Below, piece by piece: positions 49,982-59,300 of a stretch of 64,000 nucleotides of DNA (the stretch's first letter is position 1; every line of letters starts with the position of its first letter). Source of the stretch: Kitasatospora sp. NBC_00374 (GTDB lineage: Bacteria > Actinomycetota > Actinomycetes > Streptomycetales > Streptomycetaceae); NCBI RefSeq assembly GCF_041434935.1, contig NZ_CP107964.1:8353001-8417000 (forward strand), read 5' to 3'. The notes under the pieces are model-generated. The model was given only the letters and a program-made list of their open reading frames with translations. It was not told the DNA's origin and searched no databases. A program made the translations under genes and the position numbers.

Positions 49982-50989
49982 TCAGGGCGCGAAGGCCGCC
50001 AGCTCGGTACGGGTCGGCGGGTCCGCGCCGAACCGGGTACAGGTCAGGGCCGCAGCGCGACCGGCGTGTTCCAGGGCGGTCACCAGCGCCGCGGCCGGCT
50101 GCTCCTGGCTCGTCGCCCGGACGAGCCCGAACTGGCCCGCGCCCAGCAGCCCACCCTCCAGGAGTGCGCTGACCAGGCCGGACATGAAGGCGTCGCCGGC
50201 GCCGATGGTGTCGACGACCTCGACCGGGGTGGCGGCCAGGTCGAGGTGCCCGTGCCGCCAGAAGGCACTCGCCCCCCGCGCACCCCGCGTCAGCACGACC
50301 AGGGAGGGGCCGTGGCGCGCCCAGGACGCGGCGACCTCGCGGGCGTCCGCCCCCGGATACAGCCAGTCCAGGTCCTCGTCGCTGACCTTGACCACATCGC
50401 TGAGCGCCACCAGCCCCTCGACCCGGGGCCGTTCCTGCTCCGGGCTGCCAAGCAGCGCCGGCCGCAGGTTGGGGTCGTAGGAGACGGTGACGCCCGGCGG
50501 AGCACCGCGGACCATGGCCAGCACCCGGGCGGCGCCGGGGTCGAGCAGGGCGGCGACGGACCCGGTGTGCAGATGCCCGAACTCCCGGCCACCGGCCCGC
50601 CCGCCGACCGGCTCACCGGTCGGTTCACCGGTCCGCTCGGCGATGCCATCCGTGATCCGCGGGGAGAGGTCCCAGTGGACGTCGAAGGTGTACGTCGCCC
50701 GGCCCTCGCCGTCGAGGACGGCCGTGGCGGTGGAGGTCCGCCACGCGCCGACCGAGCCGGGGGCGAGTGCGACGCCGCCGCGGGCCAGGTGGTCGCGGAT
50801 CACGGTGCCGTACTCGTCGTCGCCCAGTCGCGTGGCGAGGTGGACGCGTCGGCCGAGCCGGGCCAGGCCCAGGGCGGTGTTGGCGGGGCTGCCGCCCGGG
50901 TGGACGCGCCGGCCGCCCGGGGAGTCGACCACGTCGGCGAGCGCCTCGCCCACCACCAGAACGGCCCCGGGCGGGGTGTGCCCGGTCAC
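49982..50989 (-). CDS. PfkB-family sugar kinase (fructokinase-like)
   Basis: A 335-aa cytoplasmic kinase, last gene of the polyol operon. PfkB signatures are present: VVGEALADVVDSPGGRR, HPGGSPANTALGLARLGRRV and the catalytic DTIGAGDAFMSGLVSALLEG (Asp base). It likely phosphorylates the ketose (fructose or xylulose) made by the dehydrogenase encoded just upstream. The GTG overlaps that gene's stop (GTGA), fixing the start. Confidence 0.88.
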   Translation of the reverse strand: MTGHTPPGAVLVVGEALADVVDSPGGRRVHPGGSPANTALGLARLGRRVHLATRLGDDEYGTVIRDHLARGGVALAPGSVGAWRTSTATAVLDGEGRATYTFDVHWDLSPRITDGIAERTGEPTGEPVGGRAGGREFGHLHTGSVAALLDPGAARVLAMVRGAPPGVTVSYDPNLRPALLGSPEQERPRVEGLVALSDVVKVSDEDLDWLYPGADAREVAASWARHGPSLVVLTRGARGASAFWRHGHLDLAATPVEVVDTIGAGDAFMSGLVSALLEGGLLGAGQFGLVRATSQEQPAAALVTALEHAGRAAALTCTRFGADPPTRTELAAFAP

Positions 50990-51975
50990 GGGGTGACCAG
51001 GATCTTCCGGCCCAGGCCCGCCCCGAAGCGATCGAGGGCGGTGGCGTAGTCGGTGAGCGGGAAGCGGTCGCTGATGAAGACCCGGGGGTCCAGCACCCCG
51101 GAGGCGAAGAGCGCGGCGGCCCGCTCGAAGCTGTGCAGCACGGCCATGGAGCCGGTGATGGTGATCTCGTGATTGTAGATCTTGTAGGGCTCGATGATCG
51201 CGCGGGCCGCATAGGCGGCGACGCCGAACTGCAGGAAGGTGCCGCCCCGGCCGACGCGGCCGAGCGCGTCCTGGATCGCGCGCTCGTTGCCGGTGGCGTC
51301 GATGACCACGTCCCAGCCGCGGGACTGGTCGAACTCCTCGGCGCGGGCGGCCGTGCGGCTGCACCCGAGCCGGTCGGCCGTGGCCAGCCGCTCGCTGTTG
51401 AGGTCGACGACGTCGACGGAGGCCGCCCCGGTGCGCTTGGCGAGTTCCAGCATCATCAGGCCCATGGTGCCGGAGCCGTAGATGAGCACGCTGGCCCCGA
51501 TCCGGGTGCGCAGGACGTCGTAGCCGCGCACCGCGCAGGAGAGCGGCTCGATGAGCGCGGCGTCCTCGACGGCGATGTGCTCGGGCAGCCGGACGCAGTT
51601 GGCGGCGGGGGCCACGGCGTACTCCGCCGCGGCGCCCGCAGTGGTGACGCCGATGGCGGCGTACCGCTCGCAGAGGTTGTCCCGGCCGAGGCGGCAGTAG
51701 TGGCACTCGTGGCAGTACAGCGAGGGGTCGACGGCGACCCGGTCGCCGATGGCGAGGTTGCTCACCCCGGCGCCGAGGGCGACGACCATTCCGGCGAACT
51801 CGTGGCCCGGCACCAGCGGCAGGCTGGGCGCGAACTCGCCGCCCAGGATGTGCAGGTCGGTGCCGCACAGGCCGCAGGCCGCGACCTCGACCACCACCTC
51901 GCCGGGGCCGGGCGACGGGTCGTCGACGCTCTCGATGCCGAGCACGCCGGGGGAGCTGATGACGACTGCCTTCAC
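50986..51975 (-). CDS. Zinc-dependent polyol/sorbitol dehydrogenase
   Basis: A 329-aa MDR-family enzyme. Catalytic zinc ligands are in ACGLCGTDLHILGGEF and PGHEFAGMVV; the structural zinc site is CHECHYCRLGRDNLC; the NAD-binding Rossmann motif is VLIYGSGTMGLMMLELAKRT with Asp after beta-2 (VDVVDLNSERL), favouring NAD. It should oxidise an imported sugar alcohol to a ketose. Start GTG 51975 overlaps the permease stop (GTGA). Confidence 0.88.
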   Translation of the reverse strand: MKAVVISSPGVLGIESVDDPSPGPGEVVVEVAACGLCGTDLHILGGEFAPSLPLVPGHEFAGMVVALGAGVSNLAIGDRVAVDPSLYCHECHYCRLGRDNLCERYAAIGVTTAGAAAEYAVAPAANCVRLPEHIAVEDAALIEPLSCAVRGYDVLRTRIGASVLIYGSGTMGLMMLELAKRTGAASVDVVDLNSERLATADRLGCSRTAARAEEFDQSRGWDVVIDATGNERAIQDALGRVGRGGTFLQFGVAAYAARAIIEPYKIYNHEITITGSMAVLHSFERAAALFASGVLDPRVFISDRFPLTDYATALDRFGAGLGRKILVTP

Positions 51976-52808
51976 TTGACTGCTCCAAGGGAGAGGCCCT
52001 GGACGAGCTTGTCCTGGGCGGTGAAACCGGCGGCGAGCACCGGCAGGGAGACACAGACGGCGGCTGCGCAGACCTTGGCCAGGAAGAGCCCCTGGCTGGT
52101 GACGAAGCCGGTGAGGAAGACGGGTGCGGTGCCGGCGACCACGCCGGTCAGGACCCGGGCGAACAGCAGCTCGTTCCAGCTGAAGATGAAGGAGATGAGC
52201 GCGGTCGCGGCGAGGCCGGGGGCGGCCACCGGGGCCAGGATGCGCAGCAGCGTCGCAGGCAGCCCCGCACCGTCGATGGCGGCTGCCTCCAGGATCTCCT
52301 TCGGCACCTCGGCCAGGAACGACCGCATCATCCACACCGCGATCGGCAGGTTCATCGAGGTGTAGAGGACGACGAGCAGCCAGATGTTGTCCAGCAGACC
52401 GGTGTTCTGCGCGATCAGGTAGACCGGCAGCAGGCCCGCGACGGCCGGGAGCATCTTGGTGCTGAGGAAGAAGAACAGCGTGTTGGTCCACTTGCGGACC
52501 GGCCGGATGGACAGCGCGTACGCGGCGGGTGTGGCCAGGGCCAGCACCAGGAGGGTGGAGAGCACGCTCGCGGTCAACGAGTTGATCAGGGGCGGCCACG
52601 GACTCACCCCCGTCCCGGCGCCGAAGAACTCGCGGTACCCCTGGAGGGTCAGCGGGGCGGCCACGCTCGGCGAGTTGGTCGCGGCGTCCGGTTCGCTGTG
52701 CAGCGAGGTGAGCACCATCCAGGCGAACGGGAGCAGGAACAGCAGGCCGACGAGCCAGGCGGCCAGACCGAGCAGGTTGTCGGTGCGGCGCACCCGGGTG
52801 CCGGTCAT
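51972..52808 (-). CDS. Carbohydrate ABC transporter permease (MalG/SmoG type)
   Basis: A 278-aa inner membrane subunit with six helices, for example LLGLAAWLVGLLFLLPFAWM and LLVVLYTSMNLPIAVWMMRS. The EAA loop for ATPase contact is present: EVPKEILEAAAIDGAGLPAT. It pairs with the upstream permease. Stop and starts are chained (TGATG before, GTGA after), so the whole operon is translationally coupled. Confidence 0.92.
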   Translation of the reverse strand: MTGTRVRRTDNLLGLAAWLVGLLFLLPFAWMVLTSLHSEPDAATNSPSVAAPLTLQGYREFFGAGTGVSPWPPLINSLTASVLSTLLVLALATPAAYALSIRPVRKWTNTLFFFLSTKMLPAVAGLLPVYLIAQNTGLLDNIWLLVVLYTSMNLPIAVWMMRSFLAEVPKEILEAAAIDGAGLPATLLRILAPVAAPGLAATALISFIFSWNELLFARVLTGVVAGTAPVFLTGFVTSQGLFLAKVCAAAVCVSLPVLAAGFTAQDKLVQGLSLGAVK

Positions 52809-53764
52809 CACTGGGTCTCCTCTCGGAACAGGGAGAGGACGGTGCGCAGCGCGAGCGTCGCGATGATCGTGGTCAGTGCGACCACGATCACGCCGTCCGC
52901 CGAGGCCTGGCCGTAGTCGTGCGCCTCGTAGAACGTCCGGTAGACGCTGTACGGCAGGTTGGCGGTGCCCAGGCTGCCGGAGGTCAGGGTGAAGACGGCG
53001 TCGAAGTTCTGCACCACGTAGACGCTGCCGAGCAGGGCGGCCAGCTCCAGATAGCGGCGCAGGTGCGGCAGGGTGATGTGGTGGAAGATCTGCCAGGCGT
53101 TGGCACCGTCGACCCGCGCCGCCTCGACGGCGTCCAGCGGGCGGCTCTGCAGCCCGGCGAGCAGGATCAGCATCATGAACGGCGTCCACTGCCACACCAG
53201 GGAGGCCTCCACCGCCAGCAGCGGCAGGCTGGAGAGCCAGTCCGGCTGCGGGGCGTCGCTGCCGCCGACCGCCGTGAGCAGGCCGTCGAACAGGCCGTAG
53301 GAGGCGTTGTACAGCGCGTGTTTCCACAGCAGTGCCGAGGCCACCGGCACCACCAGGAACGGGGTGATCAGCATCGTCCGTACGAGGCCGCGGCCGAGGA
53401 AGCGGCGGTCGAGCAGCAGTGCCGTGCCCAGCCCCAGCAGGAGGCTGACGGCGACGACCGTGACGGTCAGTTCGACGGTGGTCAGGATGGACGCGCGCAG
53501 TGCCGGGTCGCTCAGCGCGTGGGCGTAGTTGGAGAGTCCGCCGAAGCCGCGGTCCGTCGGGTCCAGGGCGTTCCAGCGCATGAAGGAGATCACCAGGGTG
53601 CCGGCGAACGGCAGCTGGGTGACCACGATCATGAAGATCAGGGCGGGGAGCAGCGGTGCGCGGCGCGCCCAGGCCCCGCGCGGGCGGTGCTCGGCGGGTG
53701 CCGTGCGGCTGCGGCCTAACAACGCGGATGCCTTCAGGGCGTCGGGTGGGGAGGCTGTGTTCAT
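52808..53764 (-). CDS. Carbohydrate ABC transporter permease (MalF/SmoF type)
   Basis: A 318-aa subunit with six helices (PLLPALIFMIVVTQLPFAGT, LLITPFLVVPVASALLW region and others) and the EAA loop DAVEAARVDGANAWQIFHHI. It forms the channel with the next gene's product. AGGAA precedes the ATG. An 83-bp gap to the binding-protein gene contains GC-rich partial hairpins that could reduce read-through. Confidence 0.9.
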   Translation of the reverse strand: MNTASPPDALKASALLGRSRTAPAEHRPRGAWARRAPLLPALIFMIVVTQLPFAGTLVISFMRWNALDPTDRGFGGLSNYAHALSDPALRASILTTVELTVTVVAVSLLLGLGTALLLDRRFLGRGLVRTMLITPFLVVPVASALLWKHALYNASYGLFDGLLTAVGGSDAPQPDWLSSLPLLAVEASLVWQWTPFMMLILLAGLQSRPLDAVEAARVDGANAWQIFHHITLPHLRRYLELAALLGSVYVVQNFDAVFTLTSGSLGTANLPYSVYRTFYEAHDYGQASADGVIVVALTTIIATLALRTVLSLFREETQ

Positions 53765-53847
53765 GTGGGTTCCTGGGGTGCGGGCGGCCCTCGGCCGGGA
53801 CGGTTGGACAACAGCCGGGGGCCGCCGGACGGCGGGCTTGGTGGCCG

Positions 53848-55185
53848 CTACTCGGCGTGCGCGGCGGCGGTCTTCTCGGCGAGGGCCTGGCCGGCGCTCA
53901 GCGCCTGTTCGACGGTGATCCGGCCCGCGATGGCGGAGCTGATCTGCTGGGACACCTGGGTGCCCAGGTCCTCGAACTCGGGGATGCCGACGAACTGGAT
54001 GCCGGGGGCCGGACGGGGCTGGACGCCGGGGTTGGCCGGGTCGGCGGACTGCAGGGCGTCGAGGGTGGGCTTGGCGAAGGCCGAGGCCGACGCCAGGTAC
54101 TGCGGGGTGGCGTAGGTGGAGGTCCGCTTGCCCGCCGGTACGCGGGACCAGCCCAGCTGGGACCCGACCAGCTGCTCGTACTCCTTGCTGGAGGCCCAGG
54201 AGATGAACTTCCAGGCGTCGTCCTGGTGGTGGCTGGCCTTCTGCAGCCCCCAGGCCCAGGTGAAGAGCCAGCCCGAGCCGGTGGTCTGCTCGACCGGGGC
54301 CGGTACGTAGCCGATCCTTCCTGCGACGGGTGAGCCGGACGACTCCAGGGCGCCGGCGGCGGAGGTGGCGTCGTACCACATGGCGGTCCTGCCCTGCTCC
54401 ATGTTGTTGAGGCACTCGGTGAAGCCGGCCTCGGGCGCGCCGGCCTCGCCGTGGTCGCGGACCAGGTCGACGTAGAAGGAGGTCGCCTGCTTGAAGGCGG
54501 GGCTGGTCAGTTGGGCGTGCCAGTCCTTGTCGAACCAGGTGCCGCCCATGGTGTTCACCACGGTGGTGAGCGGGGCGGTGAGTTCGCCCCAACCGGGCTG
54601 GCCCCGCAGGCAGATGCCCTTCAGGCCCTGCTCGGCGCCGTCCACCTGGGCGGCCAGGGCGGCGACCTGCTGCCAGGTGGGCTTGTCGGGCATGGTCAGC
54701 TGCCTGGCCGCGAAGACGTCCTTGCGGTACATCAGGAACGAGGACTCGCCGTAGAAGGGTTCGGCGTACATCTGGCCGTCCACCGTGAGCGAGGTGCGGA
54801 TGGCGGGCAGGACGTCGTTCTGGTCGAAGGCCGCGTCGGCGTTCGCGCGGGGGGTCAACGGCGCCAGCCACCCGTTCTTGGTGAAGATCGGCGTCTCGTA
54901 GTTGCTGATGGTCGCCACGTCGTACTGGCCGGACTGGCTGGAGAAGTCCTGTGTGATCTTGTGGCGGACGTCGTTCTCCGGCAGCACCGTGAAGTTGACC
55001 GTGATGCCGGTGGCCTTGGTGAAGTGGTCGGCCGTCAGCTTCTGCAGGTCGGCCATCTGCGGGTTGTTCACCATCAGCACGTTGATCGAGTGCGCGCCGC
55101 CGGTCCCGCCCGCCCCGCTGCACGAGGCGAGGCCGAGGGGGGTGAGCAGGGCGGCGCCGACCGCGAGGGTGCGTTTGGGGATCAT
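53848..55185 (-). CDS. Polyol/sugar ABC transporter substrate-binding lipoprotein
   Basis: A 445-aa lipoprotein. The signal and lipobox are MIPKRTLAVGAALLTPLGLA-SC. The body is family-1 extracellular solute-binding (INVLMVNNPQMADLQKLTAD, YDVATISNYETPIFTKNGWL, WYDATSAAGALESS), like the SmoE/MtlE sorbitol/mannitol group. It captures substrate outside the membrane and delivers it to the two permeases. No ATPase gene is present; the shared Streptomyces ATPase MsiK probably energises it (known for other operons, inferred here). Confidence 0.9.
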   Translation of the reverse strand: MIPKRTLAVGAALLTPLGLASCSGAGGTGGAHSINVLMVNNPQMADLQKLTADHFTKATGITVNFTVLPENDVRHKITQDFSSQSGQYDVATISNYETPIFTKNGWLAPLTPRANADAAFDQNDVLPAIRTSLTVDGQMYAEPFYGESSFLMYRKDVFAARQLTMPDKPTWQQVAALAAQVDGAEQGLKGICLRGQPGWGELTAPLTTVVNTMGGTWFDKDWHAQLTSPAFKQATSFYVDLVRDHGEAGAPEAGFTECLNNMEQGRTAMWYDATSAAGALESSGSPVAGRIGYVPAPVEQTTGSGWLFTWAWGLQKASHHQDDAWKFISWASSKEYEQLVGSQLGWSRVPAGKRTSTYATPQYLASASAFAKPTLDALQSADPANPGVQPRPAPGIQFVGIPEFEDLGTQVSQQISSAIAGRITVEQALSAGQALAEKTAAAHAE

Positions 55186-55314
55186 GGGTGCTCCTCTTTC
55201 GGGTTCGTACAGGAACGACCTGCCGCCGACTTGTGCGCTGCGGCGGGGCGGCGGGGGAGGGGAGTCGGGGAGAGGCGGACGGCGGGAAAGGGGCGGTGGG
55301 GCAGGGGCGGGTCG

Positions 55315-56076
55315 TCAGACCCGGATGACCTTGGGGCCGAGCCGGGCGTAGCGGTGGGCCTCGACGGCGGACAGGCCCGTGTCGGCGACGATCGCCTCGA
55401 AGTCGCCGACCTCGGCGAACCGGCAGAAGCTGCTGGCGCCGAACTTGGTGTGCACGCCCATGAACACCCGTCGGCGGGAGACCTGGAGGGCCTTGGCCTT
55501 CACGTCGGCCACCACCGGATCGGGCGTGGTCAGCCCCATCTCCCGGGAGATGCCGTTCGCGCCGATGAAGGCGAGGTCGATGACGAAGCCGTTCAGCATG
55601 GTGCAGGTCCACGAGCCGACCGTGGCGAGCGTGCGGGAGCGGACCCGGCCGCCGAGGAGCAGCACCGTCAGGTTGGCGGACTCCGCCACCGCGGCGGCGG
55701 TGGTCAACGAGGCGGTCACCACGGTCAGCGGCCGGTCGGTCGGCAGCAGTGACGCCAGGAGCTGTGGGGTGTAGCCCTCGTCGATGAACACCGTCTCCGC
55801 CTCGCCCAGCAAGGTGGCGGCGGTGGCCGCGATCCGGCGCTTCTGGTCGACGTTGAGCGTGGTACGGCGCGCGAGGTCTGTTTCGAACCCCGCGCTCTCG
55901 ACCGGGTACGCCCCGCCATGGGTGCGGTGGAGCAGGCCCCGGTCCTCCAGCACGCGCAGGTCACGGCGGACGGTCTCCTGGGCGACACCGAGGTCCTCGG
56001 CGACGCGGGTGACCTCGATCCGGCCCTGGTGGCGTGCCAGGGCGAGGATCCGGTGCTTGCGCTCTTCCCCGCGCAT
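55315..56076 (-). CDS. DeoR-family transcriptional regulator
   Basis: A 253-aa regulator, first gene of the polyol operon. The DeoR HTH is ERKHRILALARHQGRIEVTR ... GVAQETVRRDLRVLEDRGLL; the sugar-phosphate-sensing domain has FIDEGYTPQLLASLL, LLLGGRVRSRTLATVG and IGANGISREMGLTT. It most likely represses the operon until a phosphorylated sugar appears. The ATG at 56076 has GAGGAGG 6 nt upstream; a TTG at 56091 would include the ribosome site and is rejected. Confidence 0.9.
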   Translation of the reverse strand: MRGEERKHRILALARHQGRIEVTRVAEDLGVAQETVRRDLRVLEDRGLLHRTHGGAYPVESAGFETDLARRTTLNVDQKRRIAATAATLLGEAETVFIDEGYTPQLLASLLPTDRPLTVVTASLTTAAAVAESANLTVLLLGGRVRSRTLATVGSWTCTMLNGFVIDLAFIGANGISREMGLTTPDPVVADVKAKALQVSRRRVFMGVHTKFGASSFCRFAEVGDFEAIVADTGLSAVEAHRYARLGPKVIRV

Positions 56077-56150
56077 CGCGAGCCTCCTCAATTACTCATC
56101 CGTTGCTGACCGTTCGGGCTCCGCCGGCCCGTTTTGTTGCCTGTTTCAGA

Positions 56151-56210
56151 TTTATACCGGCTGGGTGCGGCGCCCGGAGCGCCTGGAGATTTCGAAATCC
56201 TTACCGGTAT
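56151..56210 (-). promoter_or_regulatory. Promoter and palindromes before the DeoR gene
   Basis: A strong -10 TATAAA reads on the minus strand at 56151-56156, without a good -35. Upstream of it are a perfect palindrome GATTTCGAAATC (56188-56199) and TACCGGTA (56202-56209), plus ATACCGG/CCGGTAT half-sites at 56154 and 56204. These suit an autoregulated activator or repressor. No gene lies in 56077-56321. Confidence 0.5.
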
Positions 56211-56321
56211 CTGCCCGTTCGGGGCGCGTCCTGAATGGTCGGCGGACGGCGGTTGCCCGAACGGGCGCCGCAGGGGCCCGAATCGTGTTCGGCCTGCCCG
56301 GCGGCGCCCGAGGGCCGGCTG

Positions 56322-59300
56322 TCAGCGGTCGGTCGGATCCGGGGGAGGAGCGGGGGCTTCGGCGGGTGCGGTCGGTGCGATGGGTTGCGGCGCCGGGAGT
56401 TGTGGGACGGGGAGTTGCGGGGGCGGGGCGATGGTGATGGCGCCGGAACTCGTCAGGATCGGCGGGCCTGCCGGCTGTTCCGCCGGGCTGTCGTCCGGCG
56501 GGGTGGCCTGGGCCGCGGCGTCCGGCTGAGGTCGGCCGCCGGTGGGCGAGGCTGTCGGGCCGGTGCTCGCGGGCCGGGCCGGCGGCGGGCTCACGGTCGC
56601 GGGCGGGGGTGGGGGAGGTGCGGTGAGCACGTCCAGGACGGAGCCTTCGGAGCCTCCGGGGCCGAACGGGTGCTGGGACGTGGTGGAGGACGGGGACACC
56701 GGCGAGAGTCCGGCGAGGTCCGACAGCACCGAGCCGTGCAGGCTCGACACCTCGGACGCGGCGTCGCTCGGTGGCTGGTGGCCGATGGGGGCCGCTGATG
56801 CGGTGGCGGGTGGTGCGGTGCTGTCGATCGAGAGGGGGAAGCGCCCGGGGGCCCCGGCGGTGGTCGCGGGGGTTGGGGCTGGGGCGGCCGTCGGTGCGCC
56901 GGCGGCGGGGGATGGTGCCGTACTGCTGGCGGTGGCCGCGGGCGCGTCGGCCGGGCTGCCGGCGGGTGCGGGTGCGGGTGCGGGTGCGGGTGCGGGTGCG
57001 GCTGCCGGGTCCTTCTGCGACCAGTAGTACAGGTTGCCGTCGGTCGGCACGGCCTCGCCGTACGGCCCGTTCCGGTCGGCCTTCTGCGTGGTGATCTGGA
57101 CCGGCTGCCGCATCAGCGACTGCGGGCCCTTGATCTCCGCCTTGCCCGCCTCGGTCGGATCCTTCCCGTGCGGGATGCCACCCGCCGGAAGGTCGCGGCC
57201 GGGCACGCCGGGGGCACGGGTCACGTGGATGGTGCGGTCGCCGCTGTTCTGGCCGGCCACGTTGCCGGCGTTGATCGGGATGTTGACCAGCGGGTCCTTG
57301 GTCAGCACCGAGAAGTCCGCGGGGTTGACGCTCCAGGTGTAGCCGTTGGTCGCGGTGGTGCTGGAGGCGTCCTCGGCACTACTGCCGAGCTCGTCCTTTC
57401 CCTTGTCGCGGGTGTTGACCTCCTCGGCCGGGCCGGTCGGGTCCATCGTGACCACCAGGTGGGTACTGCCGTCCGCGCCGAACGGGACGGTCCGGTACGC
57501 GGATCCGTGGGTGTTGAGCTGGTGGAAGACGGCCGGCGTGGACTGCGGGGAGAACACCTGACGGACCGCCGCCTGCACGTCGATCGGCAGGTGCTGCTGC
57601 TGTTCCTGCTTCAGCGGGTTGCCCTCCGGCAGGCGCGGGTCGCTGATGAAGGACTCGACGACCCGGTGGCCCAGGTCGACCGCCGCCTGCGGTGTGACGA
57701 AATGGGCCACCTTGCTCGCGGCCGCGCCGACCATCCCGGCGCCGGTGGACAGCGCGGAACCCGCCTGGCCCAGGACACCGCCGCCCCATGGGCGCGGCGT
57801 GGTGAGCGTGCGGACGGCGTTGTCGATCAGCCCCCCTGGATTGTCGAAGCCGGCCATGTCGTGGCCCTTGGCCAGTTGCTGGCGCCAGGCGTTGACGTTG
57901 TTCCCCTGCGGGCCGACCGGCTGGAGCGGGATGCCGCCCCCCTGAGGAGCGCCCGCCGGGCCGCCGGCCGGGTGCGGTGCGGGCGCCGGGTGTGCCTGCG
58001 GTGGCTGGACGGCGGCCGGAGCGTGGTCCGCCGCGGGCTGCCGGGTCAGCGGCTCGGGCACCCAGGCCTCCGTCCGCCAGACCGTGTCGGCCGGAGCGGG
58101 CGGGCGGGAAAGGTTGATGAACCGCCCGCTGCTGTTGCGCTGGCTGACCGTCACCTCGTACTGCACGTGGTTGGAGAACTTGTGGTTGGTCCCGAAGCCG
58201 GAGGTCTTGTGGTCGACCGAGGTGGTGATCCCCGACTTGGCGCCGGAGGACAGACTCCCCTCCACGCTCGCCGCCGGGTTGTAGGTGGCGCTGTTGATGT
58301 GGTCGGCACCCTCCGGTGCGCGGTAGGAGATACGCAGGTTGCCGTCCGCCCCCAGCGAGCCCGACTTGCCGGAGCTGCCGGTGACCGTCTGGGACGCGGT
58401 GACCTTCCGGCTGATCTCGCTCTCCGACTGCGCGTTGTCGTCGCGCCAGCCGGCCCGCGACACCCCGCGCACCAGCACCTGGGTGATCACCCGGTTGCCG
58501 CGGCTCTCGTCCACGTGGCTCGCGAGGACACCCTTGCCCATCACGTCGTCGGACCTGGCGTTCAGGTTGTGCGGGGAGTAGGTGTCGGCGAACGGCAGCG
58601 CGCGCAGTGGTGGCTCGCCCGCCGGCCGCGGACCGTGCAGTTGGCGGTCGATCTCGGCCAGGATCTCGTCACTGCTGAGGATGTGCACGAACGCGCCGCC
58701 GCTGACGCCCTGGTCGAGCAGCGGCGCGGTGCGGGGTTCGGCCGGCGGCGGCTCGGTACCGTCGGCCAGCGCACGCACATCGGAGTCGGAGAGCAGGACG
58801 TGCACGGTGTGCTCGGTGCGCTGCGGGTCGCCGTACGTGGTGTGGCCCTTGGTGTCGGTGACCCGCCCGACGGTGGTGATGTCCGCCTTGGCCTGGTAGA
58901 CGTGCCAGGTGCCCTTGGGCGTGGCGAGCGTGCGGACGGTCGACATCTCGTGCTTGACCGAGTCGCCGCCGCTGGGCCCGTAGCCGCCCTTGATCTTGGC
59001 CCCGCCCCGGATCTGGTAGCTGGACTCGAAAACACCGGTCGGCGCCTCGGGGAACCGCCCGACGTCCGGCCCGGCCGAGCCCTTCACCCCGCCGCTCCAC
59101 TTGTCGTCGACGGTCGTCGAGGTCTTCGAGGTGCTCTCGATGGTCAGCTTGCCCTCGCCGGACAGGGTCTCCTGGTACTGGAAGTCGCTGAGCCGGGCGC
59201 GGGTGGACAGCCCCGCGGTGTGCTGGTCGAGTGTCCCGCCCACGTGCTCGTCGCCGGTGTTCGCCCACCCGTTGTGCGAGGCGCTGACGGCGCCGCGCAG

